From the NCBI GenBank assembly GCA_944390105.1, contig CALXOV010000010.1:1-64000 (forward strand): DNA of 64,000 nucleotides, written 5' to 3'. Shown here one piece after another: positions 1-8,441 of the stretch (within the stretch, counting starts at the first letter, position 1; each line of letters opens with the position of its first letter). The translations under genes were made by a program, and so were the position numbers. The notes below the pieces were generated by a model, which was given only the letters and a program-made list of their open reading frames with translations, ran no database searches and had not been told where the DNA came from. This DNA is from an uncultured Succinivibrionaceae bacterium. GTDB lineage: Bacteria > Pseudomonadota > Gammaproteobacteria > Enterobacterales > Succinivibrionaceae.

Positions 1-2
1 AA

Positions 3-338
3 AACAGTCAGGTGTTTTTAATGGGTTTTGTCAATCCTGATGAAGCCAAGCGCGCTGTCAATTTGACGGCGGCTACTGAAGGAGTAACTAAGGTTTATAC
101 TATTTTTGACTACATGACCAATGAAGCTATCTTAAGCTCTCGTCCACAGCAGGATGAGAGCTATGTCGTGCGGCGCGTTGACAACAGCGGCAGCACAGCT
201 CCGGTTTACAACAATCCGCAGAGCAATAATTCTACCTATATTACACCGATTGATAACTCGGCCAACGGCGGTGCGGCAATTGTGGATGACGGTGCGTCCG
301 ATCTGTTAGCTCCGGCGCAGCCTTTGGAAATTTACTAA
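3..338 (+). CDS. dolP: C-terminal part of a BON-domain lipoprotein (DolP/YraP-like)
   Basis: Partial gene: the reading frame is open to the left window edge, so the N-terminus (normally a lipobox and a first BON domain) is not visible. The visible start reads N-S-Q-V-F-L-M-G-F-V, followed by DEAKRAV and a G-V-x-K-V segment. This is the usual second half of a BON domain and closely resembles the end of E. coli DolP, which supports outer-membrane integrity. After the BON domain come about 65 residues rich in Asn, Ser, Asp and Pro, a low-complexity tail that E. coli DolP lacks. The GTG at 12 is an internal valine, not a start. The next gene begins 15 bp downstream. Confidence 0.7.
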   Translation, partial: NSQVFLMGFVNPDEAKRAVNLTAATEGVTKVYTIFDYMTNEAILSSRPQQDESYVVRRVDNSGSTAPVYNNPQSNNSTYITPIDNSANGGAAIVDDGASDLLAPAQPLEIY

Positions 339-353
339 AGATGCTGAGCTAAG

Positions 354-1988
354 ATGCCAAACAGCTCATTGTATTTTTTAGATTTTTATGTTCCCAACGA
401 AGGCGAACCGGAAACAGCGCTGGAGGTGGGGGTACTGCGTTTTGAAGCGAGCGAAGGCCGTCCAACGGTATTTTTGCACTCATTTATAAAACCGCTGACC
501 CCCAAGCGAGTGCGCTGGTCTAATGCTTACGCGCAGGGCATTATGCGTGAGCGCATCCTAGGTCCGCAGGGAGCGGATCTGCCAACGTTACAGGAATTAG
601 AACTACGCAATTTCCTGAAAGATAAGACGGTGATCTGCTTTAATCCAAGTTTAGAGCCGTTTAAATCTTTCTGTAGTAAGGCCCACGCGGTACATGGCAT
701 TTTAGCAACGTGGCTTGAGGTCCATGCTAAAGATGAAAAAGCCTCTAAGTTGCTGCGACCAAGTCAAATGCTCAATTACATTGGTTTGCCGGATGCAGAT
801 AACTCCAATACGCGCTATACCGCATTGCTGTGCCGTTTGCAGTCACTGATAGCGATTTGGTGCTATCTAGATGACTACAAGCGTGCACAAGTACTGCATC
901 GCCGTCACAGCGGCAGCGGCTTATCCTTTACTCAGACTTGGCCTCTGTCGGATGTGCGCCTTGAGTATTTTGAGGCGCTAAATCATGCTCATAGCTTCTC
1001 TGAGGTGCAACCAGCTATACTGCGTAGCATCTTTTCTGATGCGTTGCCAGATTATCTAGATTGGATGCAGCTGCAGGTATATTCGCATGATTGGGTGTTC
1101 CGGCGGCGCAGACAACGCAGCGCTAGTCATTTAGGAGCGCGGATAAATAGCATGGCGGACCTGATTTTTAATAAGGTTCTTAGCATGCAGATGAAATTCT
1201 GGGTGCTGATTTTCTATGCTATTTACGACAAAAAGGTTAATTATGCCCAAGAAATCGCTCTTAAAAACGGCGTGTATGCACAGCTGTCAACGGCAATTAA
1301 GGATGACTTTTCGCTCTTTATCATCAATCATTTAGATGATTTTCTGGCGCCCAATCAAAAGCGCATTCTGCTCAAATCTATTATTCATCAGGTGATGGGA
1401 GAGCAGGCCCGTACATCGTTTGAGACATATGACTACGATGCGCTCTATAAGCAGTTCAGTCAAGAACGTGGTAGCAGTTTGCTCTTTCATCAAGCTAAGC
1501 CGCAGGGATGCTCAATTCGTTGCTTTAGAGAAATTCGGCGACGCAATGAGGGTACGCTGTATCGCCGCTACGATATTGCCGGCAATGAGCATGAGCGCAC
1601 TTTGTGCATTGAGTATGTCAATGAGTTGTTGCGCGCATTCATCCGCGAGGTTCAGGATCCGTTTGCTGCGGTATGGACTCCGCTAGGTTTGAGAATGTGG
1701 GTACAGTACATTACTGGTTTTGCGTGGCAGGATCTGTTCGCAGCTCCGCAGCCTAATGAAGATGAGCAGTTAAGCCGCAGTCGTGAATTTTTGCGCGAGC
1801 TTATCGTGCAGGAGAGCAAACCATGGAAAGAGGAGCTTAAGCGCAATTTAATTGAGTCTGTTCAGGCGATTAATAAGAACCCGGATGGCGAGTACCATAA
1901 TGCTTTTACTTTCCAAGGCATGTCAGTAGAGCTTAATGTAATGGCCAAGACCAAGAGCTCACTCTGGTCGCGGATCTTTAATTTTTAA
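354..1988 (+). CDS. Degenerate DnaQ/ExoI-like exonuclease homologue, probably inactive
   Basis: A 544-residue protein. Its first ~170 residues follow the layout of a DEDD 3'-5' exonuclease: a FLDFY strand where active enzymes have D-x-E, then LEVGVLRFE, HSFIKPL, a CFNPSLEPF segment where HN-x-x-FD is expected, and RYTALLCRLQSL where H/Y-x-A-x-x-D is expected. The acidic metal ligands other than the first Asp are not in place, so catalysis is unlikely. The remaining ~370 residues are mostly helical with many aromatics and match no family I recognise. It lies between the dolP end and mepA, 15 bp after one and 2 bp before the other, so it is probably co-transcribed. Assignment to the exonuclease fold is my inference from motif order. 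Confidence 0.6.
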   Translation: MPNSSLYFLDFYVPNEGEPETALEVGVLRFEASEGRPTVFLHSFIKPLTPKRVRWSNAYAQGIMRERILGPQGADLPTLQELELRNFLKDKTVICFNPSLEPFKSFCSKAHAVHGILATWLEVHAKDEKASKLLRPSQMLNYIGLPDADNSNTRYTALLCRLQSLIAIWCYLDDYKRAQVLHRRHSGSGLSFTQTWPLSDVRLEYFEALNHAHSFSEVQPAILRSIFSDALPDYLDWMQLQVYSHDWVFRRRRQRSASHLGARINSMADLIFNKVLSMQMKFWVLIFYAIYDKKVNYAQEIALKNGVYAQLSTAIKDDFSLFIINHLDDFLAPNQKRILLKSIIHQVMGEQARTSFETYDYDALYKQFSQERGSSLLFHQAKPQGCSIRCFREIRRRNEGTLYRRYDIAGNEHERTLCIEYVNELLRAFIREVQDPFAAVWTPLGLRMWVQYITGFAWQDLFAAPQPNEDEQLSRSREFLRELIVQESKPWKEELKRNLIESVQAINKNPDGEYHNAFTFQGMSVELNVMAKTKSSLWSRIFNF

Positions 1989-1990
1989 AA

Positions 1991-2809
1991 ATGAAAGTTA
2001 CGAAAATTCATGGCCTTAAGCCGTTCAGTTTAGTGCTTGCCTTCAGCATGGCAATCTGCACCGCAGTGCAGGGATCCCCTAATACTCAGATTTACGGTTC
2101 GTATAATTTAGGTTGTATGGAGCATGCACAGGCTCTGCCGGTTAAGGGAGATCATTATGTTATGCAGCAGTGGGGGCCGCAGCGTAATTACGCTTCTATG
2201 CAAATGATTGATTACCTTCAAAAATTAACTGATGCTGCAAAAGCTGCAGGTTTGCCGCCTATTGTCATCGGAGATTTGTCTCGCCCTAATGGCGGACCTT
2301 ATGGTAAATCTAATCACGCAAGTCACATGATTGGCCTCGATGTCGATATTCCATTTGGTTTTGCACCAGATTTGCCGCAAAAACTACAGACTCCGCCTTC
2401 GTTTTATTTAGTTAAAAATGGCAAATTAACAACTAATTTTGACAGTGCGCGCGTTAAACTTATCTATCTTGCGGCACAGGATGAAAGAGTCGAGCGCATC
2501 TTTGTAGCGCCGCGCATTAAAGAGGGAATGTGTCGTTTATTTGCTGATAATCCGGATAATGCGGTGTGGCTGCGCCGTTTGCGCCCTTGGTTTGGTCACC
2601 GCGCACACATGCATGTACGCTTGTCTTGCCCTCCAGACAGTCCGTACTGCATTCAGCAGGCTGCAGTACCGCCTGGCGACGGCTGTGGCAGTGAGCTTGC
2701 TTCTTGGTTTATGCCGCCGGATCCGCACTATCAAGCTCCGCCCAAGCAGAAAAAAGATAAACCGCAGTGGCCGCAGCAGTGCAAAATCCTGCTGGGCATT
2801 GATAAATAA
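1991..2809 (+). CDS. mepA: Penicillin-insensitive murein endopeptidase MepA
   Basis: A 272-residue periplasmic peptidoglycan hydrolase of the LAS metallopeptidase group, which cleaves D-Ala-mDAP cross-links. The N-terminus is a signal peptide with a hydrophobic stretch ending near AVQG. The family core is present: GDLSRPNGGPYGKSNHASH, then MIGLDVDIPF, giving the zinc ligands His and Asp in H-x6-D, and later GHRAHMHVRLSCP, which supplies the third ligand His. Cysteines near CPPDSPYC and CGSELASW match conserved disulfide positions. The start lies 2 bp after the previous stop with no clear ribosome site, so translational coupling is likely. Length is that of E. coli MepA. Confidence 0.93.
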   Translation: MKVTKIHGLKPFSLVLAFSMAICTAVQGSPNTQIYGSYNLGCMEHAQALPVKGDHYVMQQWGPQRNYASMQMIDYLQKLTDAAKAAGLPPIVIGDLSRPNGGPYGKSNHASHMIGLDVDIPFGFAPDLPQKLQTPPSFYLVKNGKLTTNFDSARVKLIYLAAQDERVERIFVAPRIKEGMCRLFADNPDNAVWLRRLRPWFGHRAHMHVRLSCPPDSPYCIQQAAVPPGDGCGSELASWFMPPDPHYQAPPKQKKDKPQWPQQCKILLGIDK

Positions 2810-2832
2810 TGTTGTAAGGAAAAATTCATTTA

Positions 2833-3741
2833 ATGCTCAATAAACTGCAGCTGATGCTCAAAGTGCCGCTGATGGCACTGTTTTCTAAAGCTTTTTATTT
2901 GCACGTGCTGGCTATGCGCGGTGTGGGGTTTCGCTATCTGTTAATATTAAGCTTAGTCTGCGCGCTACCTGCTACATATAAGGTTTATGAAGTGGTGGAG
3001 CTGTTTAAAAGCTACGAAGTGTCCAAACTTGTCGCTCAGATCCCGCCGTCTTTCATTAGCTCCAGCGGTACCTTAAGTCCCAAATCTGGCTCAGCCGACT
3101 TTGCGGTTATCACCAATTCTGCTGGAATTCCTGTCATGGTTTACAACCCGCAAGGCCATCCGCTTGATGATGAACTGAACCATGTGCCGATTGAGCTGCG
3201 CGCCACCGAGTTGATGATCCGCACTCAAAACGGTAGCAGTGCTCTGCCATGGAGTTCAATTTTTAGTACTAATGCTGATTTTGAGCCGTATCAAAGCGCT
3301 AAAACATTGGATGAACTGCTTAATTCCTCGCTACTTACCTTTTGGCCGGCAGTAGCGCTGTATCTCTTTTCAATGCTGGCTTTTAATACTCTGCTAACAG
3401 CGCTTATCTGCAAACTGATGTACGTTTTAGTATTTAGGATGGTACTGTCGCTAAGTCAATGTCTTCGCCTGATGGCGTATGCTAATACTATCTGTGCTGT
3501 GTTATTAGTTCTGCAGTTCTTTGTTTATCTGCCGCTATCCTTCGGTATTACCTTAATTTTGCCGCTGCTCTACGGTCTGTTTTTTGGCCGCGAATTGCGC
3601 ACGTTGGTGCTACGTAAAACCGAAGCGGTGCTACGTGAGCAGCGCAAGCGCCAGTTTACCGGACAAGGTGGGGAAGATAATGTACAGGCAGCACCGCAGG
3701 ATAAAGATCAAAACGGTAAGGGCGGCACCTTCGTTGCCTAA
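2833..3741 (+). CDS. DUF1189-type inner-membrane protein
   Basis: A 302-residue protein with a cytoplasmic start, an early transmembrane helix (about residues 35-52: YLLILSLVCALPATYKV), a soluble segment of about 110 residues, then three or four hydrophobic helices between roughly residues 165 and 255, and a charged Gln/Lys-rich tail. The opening FYLHVLAMRG...YLLILSLVCALP pattern is that of DUF1189 proteins, whose function is not established. A weak AAGGA lies 13 bp upstream. It follows mepA by 23 bp and precedes a secreted-protein gene by 13 bp, so it may belong to a small envelope operon. Confidence 0.65.
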   Translation: MLNKLQLMLKVPLMALFSKAFYLHVLAMRGVGFRYLLILSLVCALPATYKVYEVVELFKSYEVSKLVAQIPPSFISSSGTLSPKSGSADFAVITNSAGIPVMVYNPQGHPLDDELNHVPIELRATELMIRTQNGSSALPWSSIFSTNADFEPYQSAKTLDELLNSSLLTFWPAVALYLFSMLAFNTLLTALICKLMYVLVFRMVLSLSQCLRLMAYANTICAVLLVLQFFVYLPLSFGITLILPLLYGLFFGRELRTLVLRKTEAVLREQRKRQFTGQGGEDNVQAAPQDKDQNGKGGTFVA

Positions 3742-3754
3742 GAAAGGAGCTAGG

Positions 3755-4156
3755 ATGAAACAGTACGCACGTGCATTTATGCTGGCAGTTGGTCTTTGTT
3801 TGCCGTTTGCCAGCATGGCATTAGATATGACGATCGTCAATAAAAGTGCAACCACAGCAGTTTTTGCCTTTTCGTACGCCGATGCGGACAGTGGTAAATG
3901 GGTGGTAGACGGATGGTATAACGTGGCAGGCAGCAGTAAAGGGACGCTGACGCTTAATACCAATAATGACGTCTATTACCTGTACGCAGAGCTTGAAAAC
4001 GGCAAATCAATTAATGATCCGCACGGTGTGGCCTTGGCAATTGAAGATAAGCCGTTTTATTATGTGCAGGAAGATGGATTGCCTAGCGCTACGCGCACCG
4101 TAAATTTTGTGCGCGCCAGCGCAAATCAGGGCAAAGCCATAATTAATATTAATTAA
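3755..4156 (+). CDS. Small secreted DUF1036-like protein
   Basis: A 133-residue protein. The start is placed at ATG 3755 because AGAAAGGAG lies 5-14 bp upstream and the following residues form a signal peptide (positive start, hydrophobic core, cleavage near ASMA-L). A longer upstream frame is open but overlaps the previous gene and reads as its shadow. The mature part begins with a beta-rich MTIVNKSATTAVFAFSYAD stretch followed by WVVDGWYNVAGSS, resembling DUF1036 proteins in which a 'W..EGWW.I' motif recurs. Function is unknown. Its 3' end overlaps the convergent MYG1-like gene by 8 bp. Confidence 0.65.
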   Translation: MKQYARAFMLAVGLCLPFASMALDMTIVNKSATTAVFAFSYADADSGKWVVDGWYNVAGSSKGTLTLNTNNDVYYLYAELENGKSINDPHGVALAIEDKPFYYVQEDGLPSATRTVNFVRASANQGKAIININ

Positions 4157-5156
4157 CAGGTTTTAAGTGTTGCCAGCGCGGATCCCAGCGTCCCTGTACC
4201 AGCCAGCGTCGGGCCAGCTCTAAGATAGTCTCAAATTCAATGGCTCCGCCGGTAAAACCGCTTTTGTGGACAAAGATAGTCCCCTCAAGTCCTGTCGCAG
4301 CATCTAATGCCTTGTCGTCCAGTCCGCACCACGCTTCCGGCGCCGTGACGCGGTTGCAAAAACGCTCGCTTAACGATACTGGCAGCGACTGTACGCGCCA
4401 ACCGCGCTTACGATCAGGATAAATCGCCAGACTGCAGTGGGCAAACTCTTCCGGATTAGACAGCACTGCCGCGCTCCACGGAAGCTTTTCATGCATAATG
4501 AGGAGAGGTCCTCCGTCATAGAGCTCTAAAGTCCGAGCAATGCCGTGCTCAGTATGCAAAGCATTAATGGCAGTATTGATTAAGATTTGGCGTAACATTT
4601 TCACCGTGGCTAAGAAAGATTTTTGCTGTTCAGCCGCATTAGCTGTCGGCAAATTCTGCATCGCTACGATATATGGAATGCTAGGGTCTTGCTGATAAAA
4701 AGCATTTAACGCATTGAAAACACGTAGCTCACCCTCAGAATGCGGGGCAAGCTGTGCGCTAAGATAAGAGTTGAGCTGACCATTATCATTTAAGTCAATC
4801 AGCTCCATCATTTCATGATCAATGCGCTGTTGAGCTTTTACAATAATGTCTGTGCTGAAGTTAAGCGCATTCTGCTTGCATACTTTGGCAAGAAAATCCC
4901 GACCGAATTTGTCCCACATCAAGCCTGCGGTGGCATAACTGATGCCGTTTAGACGGGTTTTAGTAAAATTCTTGCTGTGATGGTCAAAATGCTTCTCATC
5001 ATTAAGACCTGACACATCGATCACAATATCGGCACGTTCAAGTTCATCGCAGTCTCGGCTACGAATAATCGAAGAATTTTCAAAAATATAAGTTAAGATA
5101 GCGCAAGCTATAGTTTCGTCGGCATGGAATGAGCCGTCGTGAGTGGCGATCAGCAT
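4149..5156 (-). CDS. MYG1 family protein (DHH-like phosphoesterase/exonuclease)
   Basis: A 335-residue protein of the MYG1/UPF0160 family. The N-terminus carries THDGSFHADETIACAILTY (residues 5-23), the DHH-like metal-binding start, followed by DIVIDVSG and HFDHHSKNF (about residues 56-64), the DHH triad region. Eukaryotic MYG1 has been described as an RNA exonuclease; the bacterial role is not established. The C-terminal half has GFTGG and a final ARRWL segment typical of the family. It is divergent from dusC across a 143 bp gap that must hold both promoters. Confidence 0.85.
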   Translation of the reverse strand: MLIATHDGSFHADETIACAILTYIFENSSIIRSRDCDELERADIVIDVSGLNDEKHFDHHSKNFTKTRLNGISYATAGLMWDKFGRDFLAKVCKQNALNFSTDIIVKAQQRIDHEMMELIDLNDNGQLNSYLSAQLAPHSEGELRVFNALNAFYQQDPSIPYIVAMQNLPTANAAEQQKSFLATVKMLRQILINTAINALHTEHGIARTLELYDGGPLLIMHEKLPWSAAVLSNPEEFAHCSLAIYPDRKRGWRVQSLPVSLSERFCNRVTAPEAWCGLDDKALDAATGLEGTIFVHKSGFTGGAIEFETILELARRWLVQGRWDPRWQHLKPVN

Positions 5157-5299
5157 AATGCTCTCCTTACAATATGCCGCGTATTGTACTAAAAAGCCGG
5201 CGGCAAAACTTTTAATTTGCGCATGGCTAAGCTAAAATCTTAAGATTTTCTTTTTTGTAATATAGCGTGATAATTGCTTAAATCTGCCATAAGTTTATT

Positions 5300-6256
5300 A
5301 TGACTCCCGTAGAAAAAGTTTATTTAGCGCCGATGGAAGGTGTATGCGATCCGCCGCTGCGTAAAATCTTGTGTGCGCAAGGTGGCTACGATGAATGTTT
5401 TTCCGAATTCATTCGCGTAACTGATGTGGTGCTACCGACCAAAACTCTACTGCGCGATGTGCCGGAACTTACGCAAAACTGCTGCACCGATGACGGTACA
5501 CCAGTGCGTATTCAGTTTTTAGGTGACAATGCTACAACGATAGCGCAAAGTGCACAGCGTGCAGTGTCCTTAGGGGCCCGCAGCATTGATCTTAATTTTG
5601 GCTGTCCGTCACGCTTTGTCCATCACGCCGGAGCTATGCTGCTACGTGAACCGGAATTACTCCACCGCATTACCGCCACCGTACGAGAAGCCTTGGACCC
5701 CTCAATTTGTTTATCGGTAAAAATGCGCCTTGGTTTTGCCTCTATTGACGAAGCTCCTGCTTTGGTTAAAGCAGTATGCGTTCCTGGGCTCAATGAGCTT
5801 ATTGTACATGCGCGTACTCGCAGCGAACTTTATCGTAAGGATGCGCTGCACTGGGAATGTATAGCGCAGTTGCACGAACTGTGCGGCAGCACTGTGCTTG
5901 TGGCCAACGGCGATATTATAGATGCTGCTAGTGCACAATGCTGTCAAAAGGTAACGCAGTGCAGTCGCCTGATGGTGGGACGGGCAGCAATGGCGCAGCC
6001 AAATTTAGGTCGTATGATTAAAGCAGGAGCTGTTGCACTCAGTTTCAAAGAAAAACTGCAGCTGGTACCGGTGTTGTTTGCCGAGCTGATGGATCGCGGC
6101 TTTGCCGAAAAAGCGCGACTGGATCGCGTTAAGCAGTATTTAGGCTTTGTGCGGCGTGTAGATGCTGTCGGAGCAGAATTTTTTAAGACGTTCTGCCACG
6201 TATCCTCGCAACAAGAAGCTTTGCACTTAGTGCAAGAGTATTGTGTCAGCTTGTAG
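5300..6256 (+). CDS. dusC: tRNA-dihydrouridine(16) synthase DusC
   Basis: A 318-residue FMN-dependent TIM-barrel enzyme that reduces uridine to dihydrouridine in the tRNA D-loop. LAPMEGVCDPPLR (residues 9-21) is the flavin-binding start; LNFGCPSRF contains the catalytic Cys102; KMRLGF, VHARTR and VANGDI follow in the expected order. MEGV in place of MAGV, and the LLPTK region, point to the DusC subfamily rather than DusA or DusB. Length matches E. coli DusC (about 315). It uses TAG as stop. A 7-bp inverted repeat (6243-6267) spans the stop codon. Confidence 0.9.
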   Translation: MTPVEKVYLAPMEGVCDPPLRKILCAQGGYDECFSEFIRVTDVVLPTKTLLRDVPELTQNCCTDDGTPVRIQFLGDNATTIAQSAQRAVSLGARSIDLNFGCPSRFVHHAGAMLLREPELLHRITATVREALDPSICLSVKMRLGFASIDEAPALVKAVCVPGLNELIVHARTRSELYRKDALHWECIAQLHELCGSTVLVANGDIIDAASAQCCQKVTQCSRLMVGRAAMAQPNLGRMIKAGAVALSFKEKLQLVPVLFAELMDRGFAEKARLDRVKQYLGFVRRVDAVGAEFFKTFCHVSSQQEALHLVQEYCVSL

Positions 6257-6428
6257 CGGTCTGACACTTAGCGCGCGGCTTTGTCCCCTTTAGGTATAAT
6301 AGCAGATAATAAATTTAGCCAATTCGCAGCAGGATTTATGGCAGAAAAAAACTTGCGCGACATGAAGTTGCGGTCTTAGAACCCCACTTTTTGGTGCGCA
6401 TAGCAGTTCAGATAAAGGAGTTCCCACG

Positions 6429-7055
6429 ATGAAAAAAGGCCGACTTGCGCTGTTACTTTGTTTAAGCTTTGCGCTGCCGGTTACTGCCTGCGGCCGCATT
6501 GATGCGCTGTGGGATTCTTTTTTCGGCGATGACAGTTCTGCAATGGCATCTGACTCGGTGGAAAAGGCTTCGTCAAGCGGTACAGCAGCCGCCTTCTTTA
6601 AACCGGAAACGGAAGTGGATATTGTCCCGTTTCCTCCAGTGCCATTACGCTGGACGCAGAGCATCTCCGGCACTTCAGTAATTTATACATCGCCGCAGGA
6701 TAAACCTTCGGACAGCCGAGAGCAGAATGAAAATACCGCTACGCTTTCTTCCGAGGTTCGGATCACTTATACCAAGCGTACGCAGGGAATGGATGCTTAC
6801 GGCTACATCAATGCTTTTGTCAGTAAGCATCAATGCCGCGCACCGCTGCGGGTTGGCGTTGGCTTTTATACTGCCGCCTGTCCCGATAGTGGTAGCAATG
6901 TCGTGGTTATCGGAGAGGTGGGTAATTTATATTTAATTGAAATCAGCGGTATTTATGATCGCAGTGTTAAAGCGCTGGTTGAAGGATACGTGCGGGCCAT
7001 CATCAGCGGCAAACGGGTCTTCCATGATCGTAATGTTGGCATGGTTGAGCGATAG
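6429..7055 (+). CDS. Putative lipoprotein of unknown function
   Basis: A 208-residue protein with a type II signal peptide: MKKGR, a Leu-rich core and a lipobox ending in V-T-A-C, so Cys21 would be lipidated. A Ser/Asp-rich linker follows (about residues 28-58), then a globular part containing RWTQSISGTSVIYTSP, a YGYINAFVSKHQCRAPL region and a final VKALVEGYVRAIISGKR helix. Two further cysteines at roughly residues 136 and 150 could pair. I do not recognise the family. AAAGGAG lies 9-15 bp upstream of the ATG. It is followed by a convergent FNT-type gene. Confidence 0.65.
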   Translation: MKKGRLALLLCLSFALPVTACGRIDALWDSFFGDDSSAMASDSVEKASSSGTAAAFFKPETEVDIVPFPPVPLRWTQSISGTSVIYTSPQDKPSDSREQNENTATLSSEVRITYTKRTQGMDAYGYINAFVSKHQCRAPLRVGVGFYTAACPDSGSNVVVIGEVGNLYLIEISGIYDRSVKALVEGYVRAIISGKRVFHDRNVGMVER

Positions 7056-7085
7056 CCCGCCACTGCATGCGGCGGCAGCAGGAGA

Positions 7086-7703
7086 TCATGATGTTTTGCC
7101 CGGTAATGATACATGAATGAACTTAGTGAAAAGCAGGGAGCCGATGCCGTTGCCGATGACCATGACCGCTAAGCGCAAGAAGAGATCAAAATTAAGCGGA
7201 ACCTTGGCCATAGCAAAATATCCGGAATTGGCAACGCAATGCTCAAAGCCGCAGATGATAAAGAACATAATCGGCATAATAACGTAAAGCGGATGACGTT
7301 CAGCCTTAAAATTAAAGACTGCCAAATGCATCATCGCGCCGCAGCCCACGGCTAGGATAAAAATGGACAGCAGATCATCTTGCAACTTAGTGGCGGCAAT
7401 GGTCTGTACTGCTGATAAATCCAAGCGGGTAAAGGTAAACAGATAGGCAGCAAGCGCAGCGCCGATGCCGTTTAAGCAGAACATGATAAGTAAAGTTAAA
7501 GTCTGACGCGGAACCCAGTCACCGACTCGTCCGGTGTACAGATAATATCCTTTGATGAGAATGGTAAGCAACCCCAAGGCAAACAGGAAAGCGCCAACAT
7601 AACGGTTTTCGCAGACCACGTACACCAAACAACCTAAACCGATTAAAAAGCCCGACAGCAACGAGCGGACAATGAAATTGAGGAGAGGATTTGAGTTAAA
7701 CAT
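7086..7703 (-). CDS. Short formate/nitrite transporter (FNT) family homologue
   Basis: A 205-residue integral membrane protein with six hydrophobic segments. Family features are GCGAMMHLAVF in the middle, FFIICGFEHCVAN in the fifth segment (the FNT G-F-E-H signature) and a closing GNGIGSLLF helix. FNT pentamers conduct formate, nitrite or hydrosulfide. At 205 residues this is well below the usual 260-285, mainly through shorter loops, so substrate cannot be assigned. No pfl, nir or fdh gene lies alongside to give a hint. Confidence 0.65.
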   Translation of the reverse strand: MFNSNPLLNFIVRSLLSGFLIGLGCLVYVVCENRYVGAFLFALGLLTILIKGYYLYTGRVGDWVPRQTLTLLIMFCLNGIGAALAAYLFTFTRLDLSAVQTIAATKLQDDLLSIFILAVGCGAMMHLAVFNFKAERHPLYVIMPIMFFIICGFEHCVANSGYFAMAKVPLNFDLFLRLAVMVIGNGIGSLLFTKFIHVSLPGKTS

Positions 7704-7856
7704 CGCTTCATTCCGTCAAGGGTAACAGCATCATAAATTCAGAGCCGTAATTTTGCCATAAAGCGCAACTTTCTCCAAGCTTTTGCGCAAGCTCAAACAT
7801 TTAGCTGTCAGCTTTAGTTAAGCTTAAAGCAACTAGTATGCAAAGGGGAACGAACA

Positions 7857-8441
7857 ATGTCTTACGTAGTGACCATAAGCCGCCAATTTGGCAGTATGGG
7901 AGCGCAAATTGCTAAGCTGACGGCTGAACGACTTAATATCGAGTTTCTTGATAAGCGCATTATTGAGCGTATTGCTGAGGAAACCGGAATTGAGCAGGAG
8001 CATATTGACGCCCATCATAAGCATGGAGAAAAATTTTGGCAACGCAATAAAATGCTGTTCAATTTCAGCTCTTATGATTTAAATCAGCAAATTTACCGCA
8101 AACAAAAGGAAATTATCCGCGAGCATGCCGCTGCACATTCCTGTCTGATCTTAGGACGGAGCGCTGATGCGGTACTTGCCGATTTTCCGCAGGTACTTAA
8201 TGTATATATTTTTGCACCGCTGGCTTTCCGTTGTCGCAACATTCAGCAGTTTTATGAATTGTCAGAGGATGATGCTTTAGCTGCAATTAAGCGCGTTGAT
8301 GCGCAGCGTAGCGATTACCGCAACTTCTTTGGGCACAATATTGATCGCCGCCAGTTACTGTTAGACAGTTCCTGCTTTGGTCAGGAAGGCTGCGTCAGCA
8401 TGATTGCGGCGGCAGTCAAAACTCTGTTCAACGAAAATTAA
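7857..8441 (+). CDS. Cytidylate-kinase-like family protein
   Basis: A 194-residue protein of the cytidylate-kinase-like P-loop family. The start YVVTISRQFGSMGAQIAKL replaces the classical Walker A with the S-R-Q-x-G-S-x-G form. FLDKRIIERIAEETG, a CLILGRSADAVL strand and NVYIFAPLAFR follow in family order. True Cmk phosphorylates CMP; members of this group are common in anaerobes and their substrates are unproven. A second, membrane-fused member lies at 34100-35446. AAAGGGG sits about 9 bp before the ATG. Its end overlaps the convergent ferric-reductase-like gene by 4 bp. Confidence 0.75.
   Translation: MSYVVTISRQFGSMGAQIAKLTAERLNIEFLDKRIIERIAEETGIEQEHIDAHHKHGEKFWQRNKMLFNFSSYDLNQQIYRKQKEIIREHAAAHSCLILGRSADAVLADFPQVLNVYIFAPLAFRCRNIQQFYELSEDDALAAIKRVDAQRSDYRNFFGHNIDRRQLLLDSSCFGQEGCVSMIAAAVKTLFNEN

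Noticed and set aside
6338..6379. A 13-codon frame (MAEKNLRDMKLRS) upstream of the lipoprotein gene
   Set aside because: Only a weak, too-close AGGA, and no regulatory structure or homology seen.
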